From assembly GCA_902497065.1 (NCBI GenBank), contig CABVDH010000009.1:10944-74943 (forward strand): a stretch of DNA of 64,000 nucleotides. Reading direction: 5' to 3'. The first letter of the stretch is position 1; the number at the start of each line of letters is the position of its first letter. Below the pieces are notes generated by a model. It saw only the letters and a program-made list of their open reading frames with translations. It ran no database searches and was not told the DNA's origin. Of this stretch, positions 7,738-15,508 are shown piece by piece. This stretch comes from an uncultured Collinsella sp. Lineage in GTDB: Bacteria > Actinomycetota > Coriobacteriia > Coriobacteriales > Coriobacteriaceae. The position numbers were made by a program, and so were the translations under genes.

Positions 7738-8751
7738 ATGGCATATCCCGTATTTGACCTACACTGCGACACCGCCGACCGTATCGGCTGGGCCACACTC
7801 GATCTTGACCTGCGCTTTACCGCCGGCACCGACGGTTATTTCCCCGGCGACGAAACGCATCCGCAGGATTTCGACCTTATCGAGGGCAACGCCTGCGCCA
7901 TCTCGCTCGCAAAGATCGGCAACACGCCGTGGGCGCAGTGCTTCGCTACGTTTGTCCCCGACGAGATTCCCACCGCCCACGCCGCGCGCTTCCAGGCGCA
8001 GATCATGGCGCATATGAGCGGCCAGGCAATGCTCAACCACGACCGCATGGTCAACGTGCGCAGCGCCGCTGATATTCGCCCTGCGCTCAAAGACGGCAAG
8101 GTCGCCTGCATCCACACCATCGAAAACGCCACGTTCTTTGCCGAGGACCCCGCGCTGATCGAGGTACTCAAGAGCTTGGGCGTGCTTATGTCGTCACTCA
8201 GCTGGAACGCGCAGGGACCGCTCGCGAGCGGCCACGACACCCACGCCGGCCTCACCGCCGCCGGCATCGAGGCACTTACGCAGATGGAGCACGCCGGCAT
8301 GGTACTCGACGTCTCCCACCTCAACGATGAGTGCTTTGACGAGGTTGTCGCCCACGCCACGCGCCCCTTCGTCGCAAGCCACTCCAACTCCCGTGCGGTT
8401 TGCGGCGTCAAGCGCAACCTCACCGACGACCAGTTCCGCACCATTCGCGACATGGGCGGTATCGTCGGCCTCAACTACTGCAGCGAGTTCCTTTCCAACG
8501 ACGCAACCGACGAGACCGCCGCAGACGTCACCTTCGACCAGCTGGCGGCACATATCGAGCACTGGCTCGACCTGGGCGGCGAAGATGTCATCGCGCTCGG
8601 CGGCGACTGGGACGGTGCCACGGTACCCGCTTTCCTCTCCGATGCCAGCAAGATGCCCAAGTTCCAGAACATGCTCTCCAAGCATTTTGGCAAGACCGTG
8701 ATGCAAAAGCTCTGCAGCGACAACGCGCTTGCCTTCTTTGAGCGTTATTAA
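7738..8751 (+). CDS. Membrane-dipeptidase-family (M19) zinc dipeptidase
   Basis: A 337-residue amidohydrolase-fold enzyme that cleaves dipeptides, sometimes with D-residues. Metal ligands are visible: HCD in FDLHCDTADR, the bridging Glu in IHTIENATFF, His in VLDVSHLNDECF, His in ASHSNSRAV, and the general-base Asp in LGGDWDG. There is no signal peptide, so unlike the renal enzyme it is probably cytosolic. ATG 7738 follows CGGAGGAACC. It starts divergently from the FKBP gene and is followed by a hairpin at 8769-8802. Confidence 0.93.
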   Translation: MAYPVFDLHCDTADRIGWATLDLDLRFTAGTDGYFPGDETHPQDFDLIEGNACAISLAKIGNTPWAQCFATFVPDEIPTAHAARFQAQIMAHMSGQAMLNHDRMVNVRSAADIRPALKDGKVACIHTIENATFFAEDPALIEVLKSLGVLMSSLSWNAQGPLASGHDTHAGLTAAGIEALTQMEHAGMVLDVSHLNDECFDEVVAHATRPFVASHSNSRAVCGVKRNLTDDQFRTIRDMGGIVGLNYCSEFLSNDATDETAADVTFDQLAAHIEHWLDLGGEDVIALGGDWDGATVPAFLSDASKMPKFQNMLSKHFGKTVMQKLCSDNALAFFERY

Positions 8752-8768
8752 TTTCACATCCCTTGAGC

Positions 8769-8802
8769 GGGCCGGCATGCCGAACGGTCGACATGCCGGC
8801 CC
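8769..8802 (+). terminator. Hairpin after the dipeptidase gene
   Basis: GGGCCGGCATG (8769-8779) and CATGCCGGCCC (8792-8802) form an 11-bp perfect stem with a 12-nt loop. No U-tract follows, so termination may be partial or the hairpin may stabilise the 3' end. Confidence 0.5.
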
Positions 8803-8825
8803 GTCCCCAATCTGAAGGACCGCTT

Positions 8826-9602
8826 TTGACGCAGCAGTTTACGATTTCCGTATCCCGACCGGATGGGACGCCCATCCCCGTCGTCGTTACCAAAAAGCGC
8901 GTCAAGAACCTCAACCTACGCGTCACATCGAGCGGTGAGGTCCACGCCAGCGCACCGCTCGGCGCCAGCCGCGAGCGTATCGAAGCGTTTGCGAAGCGCA
9001 ACAACGCCTGGATTATCGGCCGACTTGCCCAGCGTGAGCAACGTCAGGCAACGTCACGAGAGCCACTCAGCCCCTCGTCCATCATTGCGCTTTGGGGCAT
9101 GCCCATCACGGTACAGGACGCACTCGACCACAACTTTGCGTCACCCGCACCGCGACCCCAGCAGGCCACCTTCGCAAGTTTTATGGGTGCCGACAAGTCG
9201 AACGAACGCCCACAGGCCAAGCGGCTCGCAATCCTCGACGGTCTAACGTCCGACGAGCTCCAAGCCCACATCGACCAGCTCTATACGTCCGAGGTCACAT
9301 CGGCGCTGCGCGATATTTTGCACGCGTACGAAATCGCAATGGGCGTCTCCGTTTCCCGCGTTTCCGTACGCAGCATGAAAACGCGTTGGGGCTCGTGCAC
9401 GCCCAAATCCGGCGCCATTCGCATCGCACGAGAACTTGCCGGCTACCCCGTCGAATGCCTCGACATGGTTGTCGCCCACGAGCTCGTCCACTTGCTCGAG
9501 CCAAGCCACAATCAGCGGTTTCACGCCCTGCTCGACACGTACTGCCCCAACAATAGAGCTCTGTCGCAGCGACTCAAAAAACCGCCCGCCAACGAGCTTT
9601 AG
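8826..9602 (+). CDS. YgjP-type zinc metallopeptidase-like protein (DUF45)
   Basis: A 258-residue protein of the YgjP family. The N-terminal beta region contains KKRVKNLNLRV and AFAKRNNAWI, and the C-terminal zinc site is VVAHELVHLLEPSHNQRFHALLD (HExxH plus a downstream His), preceded by KTRWGSCTPKSGAIR. These are the hallmarks of the family, whose physiological substrate is unknown. I placed the start at TTG 8826, which has GAAGGA at proper spacing and lies after the preceding hairpin. An in-frame ATG at 8793 lacks a site and sits inside that hairpin. It ends only six bases from convergent folB. Confidence 0.82.
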   Translation: MTQQFTISVSRPDGTPIPVVVTKKRVKNLNLRVTSSGEVHASAPLGASRERIEAFAKRNNAWIIGRLAQREQRQATSREPLSPSSIIALWGMPITVQDALDHNFASPAPRPQQATFASFMGADKSNERPQAKRLAILDGLTSDELQAHIDQLYTSEVTSALRDILHAYEIAMGVSVSRVSVRSMKTRWGSCTPKSGAIRIARELAGYPVECLDMVVAHELVHLLEPSHNQRFHALLDTYCPNNRALSQRLKKPPANEL

Positions 9603-9608
9603 CGTCAG

Positions 9609-10094
9609 CTAGCGCACGCGCTCAATCTCGACGCCACAGCTTGCCAGGGGAAGACCGACGGGCGCCCAAGGCTTATCGAGCTTAACACGCACGCCAAGCA
9701 GCAAGGGATAACGACGTAGCAGCATCTGGGCCACACCCTCGGCTGCAGCCTCGATGAGCTTAAACGTATGCTCGCGCAGATAGCCATCGACATCGTGGCA
9801 CACCGAGCCGTAATCAATAGAGGCATCCAGGTTATCGTGCTCCCCCGCCGCGCGCAGGTCGGCATAGAGCACCAAGGACACGACAAACTTCTGCCCCAGG
9901 GCGTTTTCCTCGGGATACACGCCGTGGTTGGCAAAGACCTCGAGACCATCGATAGTAATGCGGTCGGCATGGCGCAGGTCGTCATAGCTCACATGGGGCA
10001 CCGCCGTTGCGGCGGAAATCTCGCCCCTGCCACGACGGGCAAGCTCGGCACCCTCGGTCTTGGTTGCATTCTCGGGCAGCTTTTTGTTAGTCAT
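9609..10094 (-). CDS. folB: Dihydroneopterin aldolase
   Basis: Converts 7,8-dihydroneopterin to 6-hydroxymethyl-dihydropterin and glycolaldehyde in folate synthesis. The FolB domain starts near residue 42 (RITIDGLEVFANHGVYPEENALGQKF) and keeps the substrate-anchoring Glu in TFKLIEAAAEGVA and the Lys in VKLDKPWAP. The first 40 residues are an unusual polar extension with no recognised motif. ATG 10094 has AAGGAG upstream, so the extension appears translated. It is the last gene of the folE-HD-folB unit, and its 3' end faces the YgjP-like gene. Confidence 0.93.
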   Translation of the reverse strand: MTNKKLPENATKTEGAELARRGRGEISAATAVPHVSYDDLRHADRITIDGLEVFANHGVYPEENALGQKFVVSLVLYADLRAAGEHDNLDASIDYGSVCHDVDGYLREHTFKLIEAAAEGVAQMLLRRYPLLLGVRVKLDKPWAPVGLPLASCGVEIERVR

Positions 10095-10137
10095 CGCGAT
10101 CGTCTCCTTCGTTCAGAACCCCGACCGCGCATACCGA

Positions 10138-10719
10138 CTACACGCGAATCGACAGGTTCTTTTTATCATCGCTCCAGTTGCAGGCATTGCGCGCAGGGCA
10201 TGCAAAGCAGGCGCGCGACGCTTTGTCGGCTGCATAGAGCAGACGCTCAAGCGGCTGGCTGTTCACGCGCAGCTTTCGATGGCCCAGAATGGCCGTCTTA
10301 ATGGCTGCGGCATCTGCCGGCTCAAACGCCACGTCTTCGGGCATGCCGCCGAGAATCGCATCGGCGACGCGTTCGCTTGCAACATCATGGGATATACCCG
10401 ATTCATACTGTTCATCTTTGCCGATATCGTGAAGAAGTGCCGTGGCATAGATGACCTCGCGGTCAAATTTGAGCTCTTCCTCGAGATTCTTGATCCACAT
10501 AATACGGGCGACATCCAGCAGATGGTCGATACCGTGGCGGCAAAAGATGCGCCCCGATTCCAACTGCGCAATGTTTCCCAGATGCCGCCGGAACAGTCCG
10601 TTGGCACAGATGTAATCAATGCGAGGCATGGCACCAAAGGGAGTCAGGCCCGAAGCCATAAAGCCGCGACGCGACGTTCCTTCATCGGTCTTCGATGCAA
10701 AGTCGTTGACGACTCTCAT
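10138..10719 (-). CDS. HD-domain phosphohydrolase in the folate operon
   Basis: A 193-residue HD-superfamily metal-dependent phosphohydrolase. The motifs are His in CRHGIDHLLDVARIM, the HD pair in YATALLHDIGKDEQY, and later His in ILGHRKL. A cysteine cluster, CFACPARNACNW, near the C-terminus could bind metal. It starts two bases after the folE stop and is followed by folB, so the three genes are co-transcribed. The position between GTP cyclohydrolase I and dihydroneopterin aldolase suggests it may remove phosphate from dihydroneopterin triphosphate or monophosphate, a step with no fixed enzyme family. This is an inference; a general nucleotidase is the alternative. Confidence 0.72.
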   Translation of the reverse strand: MRVVNDFASKTDEGTSRRGFMASGLTPFGAMPRIDYICANGLFRRHLGNIAQLESGRIFCRHGIDHLLDVARIMWIKNLEEELKFDREVIYATALLHDIGKDEQYESGISHDVASERVADAILGGMPEDVAFEPADAAAIKTAILGHRKLRVNSQPLERLLYAADKASRACFACPARNACNWSDDKKNLSIRV

Positions 10720-10721
10720 GG

Positions 10722-11279
10722 TTAGCGGCCCAGCATCCTAAAGAATCGCTCCTCGAGCGACGGATCGGTCTCAAAGACACCGCGACGAGCAAGCGTTACG
10801 GTCTTGGTACCGGGCTTTTGCACGCCGCGCATGGTCATGCACATATGCTCGGCTTCCATCAGCACGATTGCCCCTTGGGGGGCAAGATATTCCATGAGGG
10901 CATCGGCAACCTGTGTACACAGCTGCTCCTGCAGCTGCAGACGACGGGCATAGACCTCAACCGTGCGAGCAAGCTTAGACAGACCCGCCACGCGGCCGTT
11001 AGGGATATAGCCGATCGCAGCCTTGCCATAAAACGGCAGCAGATGGTGCTCGCACAGCGAGTAAAACGTGATGTCGCGCTCGATAACTAAATCGTTCGAA
11101 GCGACGGCAAAAGTTTTGGACAGGTGCTCCTCAGCGCTCTGGTCCATGCCGCCGGCAATCTCGCCATACATACGGGCGACGCGTGCCGGCGTCTCCAGCA
11201 GGCCCTCACGAGTTGGGTCCTCGCCTATGCCCTCAAGCAACAGCTTTATAGCGGTCTCAACTTTTTCCTGATCGACCAT
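10722..11279 (-). CDS. folE: GTP cyclohydrolase I
   Basis: Makes 7,8-dihydroneopterin triphosphate from GTP, the first committed step to tetrahydrofolate. The 185-residue length is typical. Zinc and catalytic motifs are present: FYSLCEHHLLPFYGKAAIGY (Cys and His ligands), GLSKLARTVEVYARRLQ, and EAEHMCMTMRGVQKPG with the second zinc Cys and catalytic His. It is the first gene of the operon with the HD protein and folB. The other folate genes (folK, folP, folC) are not in the window. Confidence 0.97.
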   Translation of the reverse strand: MVDQEKVETAIKLLLEGIGEDPTREGLLETPARVARMYGEIAGGMDQSAEEHLSKTFAVASNDLVIERDITFYSLCEHHLLPFYGKAAIGYIPNGRVAGLSKLARTVEVYARRLQLQEQLCTQVADALMEYLAPQGAIVLMEAEHMCMTMRGVQKPGTKTVTLARRGVFETDPSLEERFFRMLGR

Positions 11280-11345
11280 CTAGGCCTCACTCTTCCGATT
11301 TTGCGTTCGCGCTATGGTACCACGCCCTCCGGCATCGGCCACAAG

Positions 11346-11927
11346 CTACATAGTATGGGTCGAATAGACCGGATCGTCCCGCCAAAGCTCCACAGCGTCG
11401 CAAAGCGAAACGCCCTCGCGCGCGGCACGAGTGCGCGTGGCGTTCATGTCGATCACCCGCTGATTACTCGAACCCCTAAAACGCAAGGAGATATCGTACA
11501 GGTCTTGAACGAACGGGCCGTCCACCAACATATCGAGGCAGGCAAGGATACGGTCCGTCACCTCGGTATGATGACGGCCGCCCGGCATAAGTTCCTCGAG
11601 CACGTCGCCGGTAAAGCACCAAATGGTCTTCCCCGACTCCACAGGATAGGCCGCACGCACGCGTTCGATAAAGTCAACGAGACCCGCCTGATTCTCGGGT
11701 TCCATGGGCTCGCCACCCAGAATCGTCAGGCCATCAATAAAGGGATGGTCAAGACTGTCGATAATCTTGTCCTCGACGGCACGGTCGAACGGTTCACCCG
11801 CGGCAAAGTCCCACGCGACGGAGTTAAAGCAATTCTTGCACCCACGACGGCACCCACTCACAAACAGAGAAGTACGAACACCTTCCCCATCAGCAATGTC
11901 GAAATACTTAATGTTCGCGTAGTTCAT
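11346..11927 (-). CDS. nrdG: Anaerobic ribonucleotide reductase activating protein (radical SAM)
   Basis: Uses S-adenosylmethionine and a 4Fe-4S cluster to install the glycyl radical on NrdD. The 193-residue protein carries the radical-SAM motif CxxxCxxC as SGCRRGCKNCFN near residue 30. The GGEP motif is seen in LTILGGEPMEPEN. I chose ATG 11927, with GGGAG upstream, because the family begins at MNYANIKYFDI; the frame remains open upstream through a palindrome. It lies downstream of nrdD on the same strand, separated by 427 bp of palindromic sequence, and a TATACT -10-like box is at 12063-12068, so it may have its own promoter. Confidence 0.95.
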   Translation of the reverse strand: MNYANIKYFDIADGEGVRTSLFVSGCRRGCKNCFNSVAWDFAAGEPFDRAVEDKIIDSLDHPFIDGLTILGGEPMEPENQAGLVDFIERVRAAYPVESGKTIWCFTGDVLEELMPGGRHHTEVTDRILACLDMLVDGPFVQDLYDISLRFRGSSNQRVIDMNATRTRAAREGVSLCDAVELWRDDPVYSTHTM

Positions 11928-12354
11928 AGGTAACTCTCCCGGGAGGCCGGGGCATATCATCCCGTCCTCAAACATTCTCGGCCTGCGGCCTGCGAAACTG
12001 CGGGCGGGACGATATGCCCCGGCCTCATGCAAAGGGTAACTCAATGAACGAAGCGAACATCGAGTATAGGGTTCGAGGTCCAATAAAAACTTTGTTGCAG
12101 CCCAACCGTCATCGCAAGCAAAACGTTGTTGCAAGTCAACTCATTTCCGCTAAGAACTTCGAGAAGTGAGCAGACCGCATGCTGCATCTCAACTACGTCA
12201 ACTTGGCTGAACCGAGAGGGCCGCTTGGGCTTTTGCTCGATATGAGTTCCGCACGCAAAGAAGGCCACTTAATGTGGCCTTCGTCTTGCGCAGGACTGTC
12301 CGAAATAGCGAGCAAATGCCCAAGCGGCCCTCTCGGTTCAGCCCCGGAGCGGTA
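11928..12354. other. Intergenic region between nrdD and nrdG, dominated by palindromes
   Basis: The 427 bp contain a 23/25-bp inverted repeat at 11943-12026, a possible -10 box (TATACT, minus strand) at 12063-12068, two imperfect direct repeats (AAAACTTTGTTGCAGCCCAA at 12086-12105 and a 16/20 match at 12120-12139), and most of a 203-bp palindrome. No protein gene is credible here. Two frames that share the peptide PKRPSRF do so only because the palindrome repeats the sequence. Confidence 0.7.
11943..12026. repeat. Long inverted repeat directly upstream of nrdG
   Basis: The arm at 11943-11967 starts with GAGGCCGGGGCATATC and matches the reverse complement of 12002-12026 at 23 of 25 positions, with 34 nt between. 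In the minus-strand transcript it would fold into a stable hairpin ending about 16 nt before the nrdG start and just before its ribosome-binding site. Confidence 0.75.
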
Positions 12355-12375
12355 TTAGAGATGCAGCACGCGGTC
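12173..12375. repeat. 203-bp nested palindrome covering the nrdD 3' end and terminator
   Basis: There are three nested arm pairs. The inner one is GAAGGCCAC/GTGGCCTTC (12260-12268 with 12274-12282, loop TTAAT). The middle one is 35 nt starting GGCTGAACCGAGAGGG (12205-12239 with 12309-12343, 34/35). The outer one is GACCGCATGCTGCATCTC (12173-12190) with 12358-12375 (17/18). The outer right arm lies inside the last codons of nrdD, so the left arm is an inverted copy of the gene's 3' end. It should act as the nrdD terminator. Confidence 0.85.
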
Positions 12376-14577
12376 GCGGATCTCCTCGGTTCGACCCTGG
12401 TTCCAGAATTGGGTACCGATGTAGCCGCACGTACGACGGGCGACATTCATCTTCTCCTGATCGCGGTTGCCGCAGTTGGGGCACTCCCACACCAGCTTGC
12501 CGTCATCCTCGACAATCTTGATCTCGCCGTCATAGCCGCACACCTGGCAGTAATCGCTCTTGGTGTTGAGCTCGGCATACATGATGTTGTCGTAGATGTA
12601 CTGCATCACGCGAATGACAGCCTTAAGGTTGTCCTGCATGTTAGGAACCTCGACGTAGGAGATGGCACCGCCCGGCGAAAGCTGCTGGAACATGCCCTCA
12701 AACTTGAGCTTATCGAAAGCATCAATCTCCTCGGACACATGGACGTGGTAGCTGTTGGTAATGTAGCCCTTGTCCGTCACACCCGGAATAATGCCAAAAC
12801 GACGCTGCAGGCACTTGGCGAACTTGTAGGTCGTCGACTCAAGCGGGGTGCCGTACAGTGAGAAGTCGATATCGCTTTCGGCCTTCCACTCGGCGCATTT
12901 GTCGTTCATGTGCTGCATGACGGCCATGGCAAACGGCGTGCCTTCCTTCTCGGTGTGGCTGTGGCCCGTCATGTACTTGACGCACTCATACAGACCGGCA
13001 TACCCCAGGCTAATGGTGGAATAACCGCCCACGAGCAGCTTGTCGATCGTCTCGCCCTTCTTAAGGCGCGCCAGGGCGCCGTACTGCCAAAGAATCGGCG
13101 CGGCATCCGAAAGCGTGCCCATCAGGCGCTCGTGACGGCACAGCAGGGCACGGTGGCACAGCTCAAGGCGCTCGTCGAAGATCTTCCAGAACTTGTCCAT
13201 GTCCTGATGCGAGCTCAGCGCGACATCGGGCAGGTTAATGGTCACAACACCCTGGTTAAAGCGGCCATAGTACTTGGGCTTGCTCGGGTCATAGTTCAGC
13301 GCGTTGGCAACATTGTTAAAGCCGTTGCCCGAACGGTCGGGCGTCAGGAAGCTGCGGCAACCCATGCAGGTGTAGCAATCGCCATTGCCGGCGGTCTCAC
13401 CCTTAGACAGCTTGAGCTCACGCATCTTCTTCTCAGAGATGTAGTCGGGCACCATGCGCTTGGCGGTGCACTTGGCAGCCAGCTGGGTCAGGTAGAAGTA
13501 CGGGGAATTCTCGTGAACGTTATCGTCCTCGAGCACGTAGATAAGCTTGGGGAATGCCGGGGTAATCCACACGCCAGCCTCGTTCTTAACGCCCTCGTAG
13601 CGCTGGCGAAGCGTCTCCTCCACGATCATGGCAAGGTCGTGCTTCTCCTGAGGCGTACGGGCCTCGTTAAGATACATAAAGACCGTCACGAACGGCGCCT
13701 GGCCATTCGTGGTCATAAGGGTCACGACCTGATACTGAATCGTCTGGACGCCGCGACGGATCTCGTCACGCAGACGGTCCTCAACGACCTCACGGACCTT
13801 CTCGGCAGACGCAGAGACGCCAAGCTCCTCGAGCTCGCGGGCAACCTCGCCGCGAATCTTCTGACGGCTCACCTCGACAAACGGAGCCAGGTGGGTCAGC
13901 GAAATCGACTGGCCGCCATACTGGGAAGAGGCGACCTGGGCGATAATCTGCGTCGCGATATTGCAAGCAGTCGAGAAGCTGTGCGGCTTCTCGATCAGCG
14001 TGCCCGAGATAACGGTGCCGTTCTGGAGCATATCCTCCAGGTTCACCAGGTCACAGTTATGCATGTGCTGGGCAAAGTAGTCCGAATCGTGGAAGTGAAT
14101 CAGGCCCTCGTTGTGGGCATCCACGATCTCCTGGGGCAGCAGCACGCGCTGCGTCAGGTCCTTGGAAATCTCGCCGGCCATGTAGTCGCGCTGAACGGAG
14201 TTGACGGTCGGGTTCTTGTTGGAGTTCTCCTGCTTGACCTCTTCGTTATTGCACTCAATCAGCGACAGAATCTTGTCATCGGTCGTGTTCTTTTGGCGCT
14301 TCAGGCTCTGAACATAGCGGTAGATGATGTAGTGGCGAGCGACCTCGTAGCAGTCGAGACGCATAATCTCGTCCTCGACCAGATCCTGGATCTCCTCGAC
14401 CGATACGGTGTGGCCGGCCTTCTCACATGCCTCGGCGACGTTTTGTGCCGCATAGATCACCTGGCGGTCGGTAAGGCGAGAGCCTTCCTCGACCTCCAAG
14501 TTTGCGGCGCGGATCGCATTGACGATCTTATCGATGTCAAAGGTAACCTCGGTGCCGCTGCGCTTGATGATCTTCAT
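12355..14577 (-). CDS. nrdD: Anaerobic ribonucleoside-triphosphate reductase, class III
   Basis: Reduces NTPs to dNTPs with a glycyl radical under anaerobic conditions. The 740-residue protein has an N-terminal ATP-cone (about 3-95, IIKRSGTEVTFDIDKIVNAI) for allosteric control and a central catalytic barrel with CYTCMGCRSFL. The zinc site is CQVCGY and CPNCGN, and the glycyl-radical loop is RRTCGYIGTQFWNQG near the C-terminus. ATG 14577 follows AGAGG. The promoter about 230-260 bp upstream is overlapped by two NrdR-type boxes. The 3' end is part of a large palindrome. nrdG follows on the same strand. Confidence 0.97.
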   Translation of the reverse strand: MKIIKRSGTEVTFDIDKIVNAIRAANLEVEEGSRLTDRQVIYAAQNVAEACEKAGHTVSVEEIQDLVEDEIMRLDCYEVARHYIIYRYVQSLKRQKNTTDDKILSLIECNNEEVKQENSNKNPTVNSVQRDYMAGEISKDLTQRVLLPQEIVDAHNEGLIHFHDSDYFAQHMHNCDLVNLEDMLQNGTVISGTLIEKPHSFSTACNIATQIIAQVASSQYGGQSISLTHLAPFVEVSRQKIRGEVARELEELGVSASAEKVREVVEDRLRDEIRRGVQTIQYQVVTLMTTNGQAPFVTVFMYLNEARTPQEKHDLAMIVEETLRQRYEGVKNEAGVWITPAFPKLIYVLEDDNVHENSPYFYLTQLAAKCTAKRMVPDYISEKKMRELKLSKGETAGNGDCYTCMGCRSFLTPDRSGNGFNNVANALNYDPSKPKYYGRFNQGVVTINLPDVALSSHQDMDKFWKIFDERLELCHRALLCRHERLMGTLSDAAPILWQYGALARLKKGETIDKLLVGGYSTISLGYAGLYECVKYMTGHSHTEKEGTPFAMAVMQHMNDKCAEWKAESDIDFSLYGTPLESTTYKFAKCLQRRFGIIPGVTDKGYITNSYHVHVSEEIDAFDKLKFEGMFQQLSPGGAISYVEVPNMQDNLKAVIRVMQYIYDNIMYAELNTKSDYCQVCGYDGEIKIVEDDGKLVWECPNCGNRDQEKMNVARRTCGYIGTQFWNQGRTEEIRDRVLHL

Positions 14578-14803
14578 CCTCTTGCCTCTTTCGCATCGTA
14601 GCCTCATTGCGCTTCAGAGCCAAACGATGCCCGGCAGGGCTTACCCTGTCTTGCGGCGCCGTCGCGCAATCTGTGTTTTCGATAACCATAGGCCCTCATG
14701 CGGACAATCCTCGCAGCCAATCAAGGGGCTCAAAGATCCATCCAAATAATGGGGCGAATAAGGTTCTCGTTCTCTGTCCGCCATCTATCATACGACAAAG
14801 AGG

Positions 14804-14851
14804 CATCTATATCCTGTATTCTTTTTTTAGGTCAAACACAACATATAGTGT
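14804..14851 (-). promoter_or_regulatory. nrdD promoter with two NrdR-type boxes
   Basis: On the minus strand, a -35 TTGACC (14830-14835) and -10 TATAGA (14806-14811) are separated by 18 bp. ACACAACATATAGTGT at 14836-14851 closely matches the NrdR box ACACTATATATAGTGT and abuts the -35. A weaker match at 14804-14819 (CATCTATATCCTGTAT) covers the -10. The starts are 32 bp apart, three helical turns, as NrdR pairs usually are. NrdR bound here would block RNA polymerase when dATP is plentiful. Confidence 0.72.
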
Positions 14852-15177
14852 TTAAGCAGGTCAAAGCAATTGGTCAATTTGCAGACGCATTATAAATGAA
14901 GGCCTCTTGGCAGACTGCTAAAACGTTATCAACCCAACTACCTGCACAGCAGTTTTGAAACCCCCTCAACCGTGCCGCCGCCAAATAGCACCAAAACCAA
15001 GCTGCTCGCGCCAAAAGAATCCAAAAGATTATGCTTGACCAACATGTTGCGGTCATGATGGGCCAGGACACATGCAATCTGCCGGCACCCCTACGGGATA
15101 CAAAGACCATCGCGTACGGACCTTGGATCAATATTTGATGACTTATTTGGCGGCGCGCTTGGTGGCAAAAAACAAAA

Positions 15178-15205
15178 CAGCCCAGAGGACATAGCCTCTG
15201 AGCTG
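15178..15205 (-). terminator. Terminator of the tRNA-Gly-Val unit
   Basis: CAGC, one mismatch, CAGAGG pairs with CCTCTG, one mismatch, GCTG around the loop ACATAG. The A-rich tract at 15167-15177 becomes a U-rich tail on the minus strand. Confidence 0.8.
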
Positions 15206-15213
15206 CGAACATT

Positions 15214-15288
15214 TGGTGGGCGTTAGAAGATTTGAACTTCTGACCTCTTCCGTGTCAGGGAAGCGCTCTCCCCCTGAGCTAAACGCCC
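15214..15288 (-). tRNA. tRNA-Val (GAC)
   Basis: A full cloverleaf: acceptor GGGCGTT/AACGCCC, D-arm GCTC..GAGC, anticodon stem CTTCC/GGAAG with loop CTGACAC giving anticodon GAC, T-arm AGAAG TTCAAAT CTTCT, discriminator A and encoded CCA. It lies three bases after tRNA-Gly in the same transcript. Confidence 0.95.
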
Positions 15289-15291
15289 AAA

Positions 15292-15367
15292 TGGAGCGGA
15301 CAACGGGGCTCGAACCCGCGACCCCAACCTTGGCAAGGTTGTGCTCTACCAACTGAGCCATGTCCGC
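15292..15367 (-). tRNA. tRNA-Gly (GCC), copy 1
   Basis: Acceptor GCGGACA/TGTCCGC, anticodon stem CAACC/GGTTG with loop TTGCCAA giving anticodon GCC, T-loop TTCGAGC, and encoded CCA. The sequence is identical to two further copies at 17580 and 17806. A strong promoter lies 13 bp upstream. Confidence 0.96.
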
Positions 15368-15379
15368 TTACGAGGATTA

Positions 15380-15426
15380 ATCTTACGTGATGCCCGCATC
15401 CTATGCAAGAACTTTTTTTGAAAAGT
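15380..15426 (-). promoter_or_regulatory. tRNA-Gly-Val promoter with A/T palindrome upstream of -35
   Basis: -10 TAAGAT (15380-15385), 17-bp spacer, -35 TTGCAT (15403-15408). Immediately upstream is ACTTTTTTTGAAAAGT (15411-15426), nearly identical to elements before the other two tRNA promoters in the window. Confidence 0.75.
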
Positions 15427-15508
15427 TTTGCGACGCCCTCGCGAACCTCGCGAAGACATCAGCCACCACGGAAGGCGCAGGCAAACGCAAACTCGCCGCA
15501 AGAGGCCC

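Larger units (their letters stand above)
14578..15213. other. Intergenic region between nrdD and the tRNA-Gly-Val unit
   Basis: The 636 bp hold the nrdD promoter and NrdR boxes (14804-14851) and, at the right end, the tRNA terminator (15178-15205). The stretch 14880-15160 contains only low-quality reading frames on both strands, with no ribosome-binding sites and no recognisable protein or structured RNA. It may be a decayed gene, but I cannot show that. Confidence 0.55.

Noticed and set aside
12041..12446. Two short minus-strand frames sharing the peptide PKRPSRF, looking like a small duplicated gene
   Set aside because: The shared peptide arises because the region is a palindrome. One frame runs into nrdD in the wrong register, and neither has a start site.
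12910..14601. A 563-codon plus-strand frame opposite nrdD
   Set aside because: It is the complement of nrdD codons, with low-complexity Leu/Val/His composition and no ribosome-binding site.
14874..15212. A 112-codon minus-strand frame between nrdD and tRNA-Val
   Set aside because: It has Trp/Cys-rich composition, no Shine-Dalgarno and no similarity I recognise, and it overlaps the tRNA terminator.
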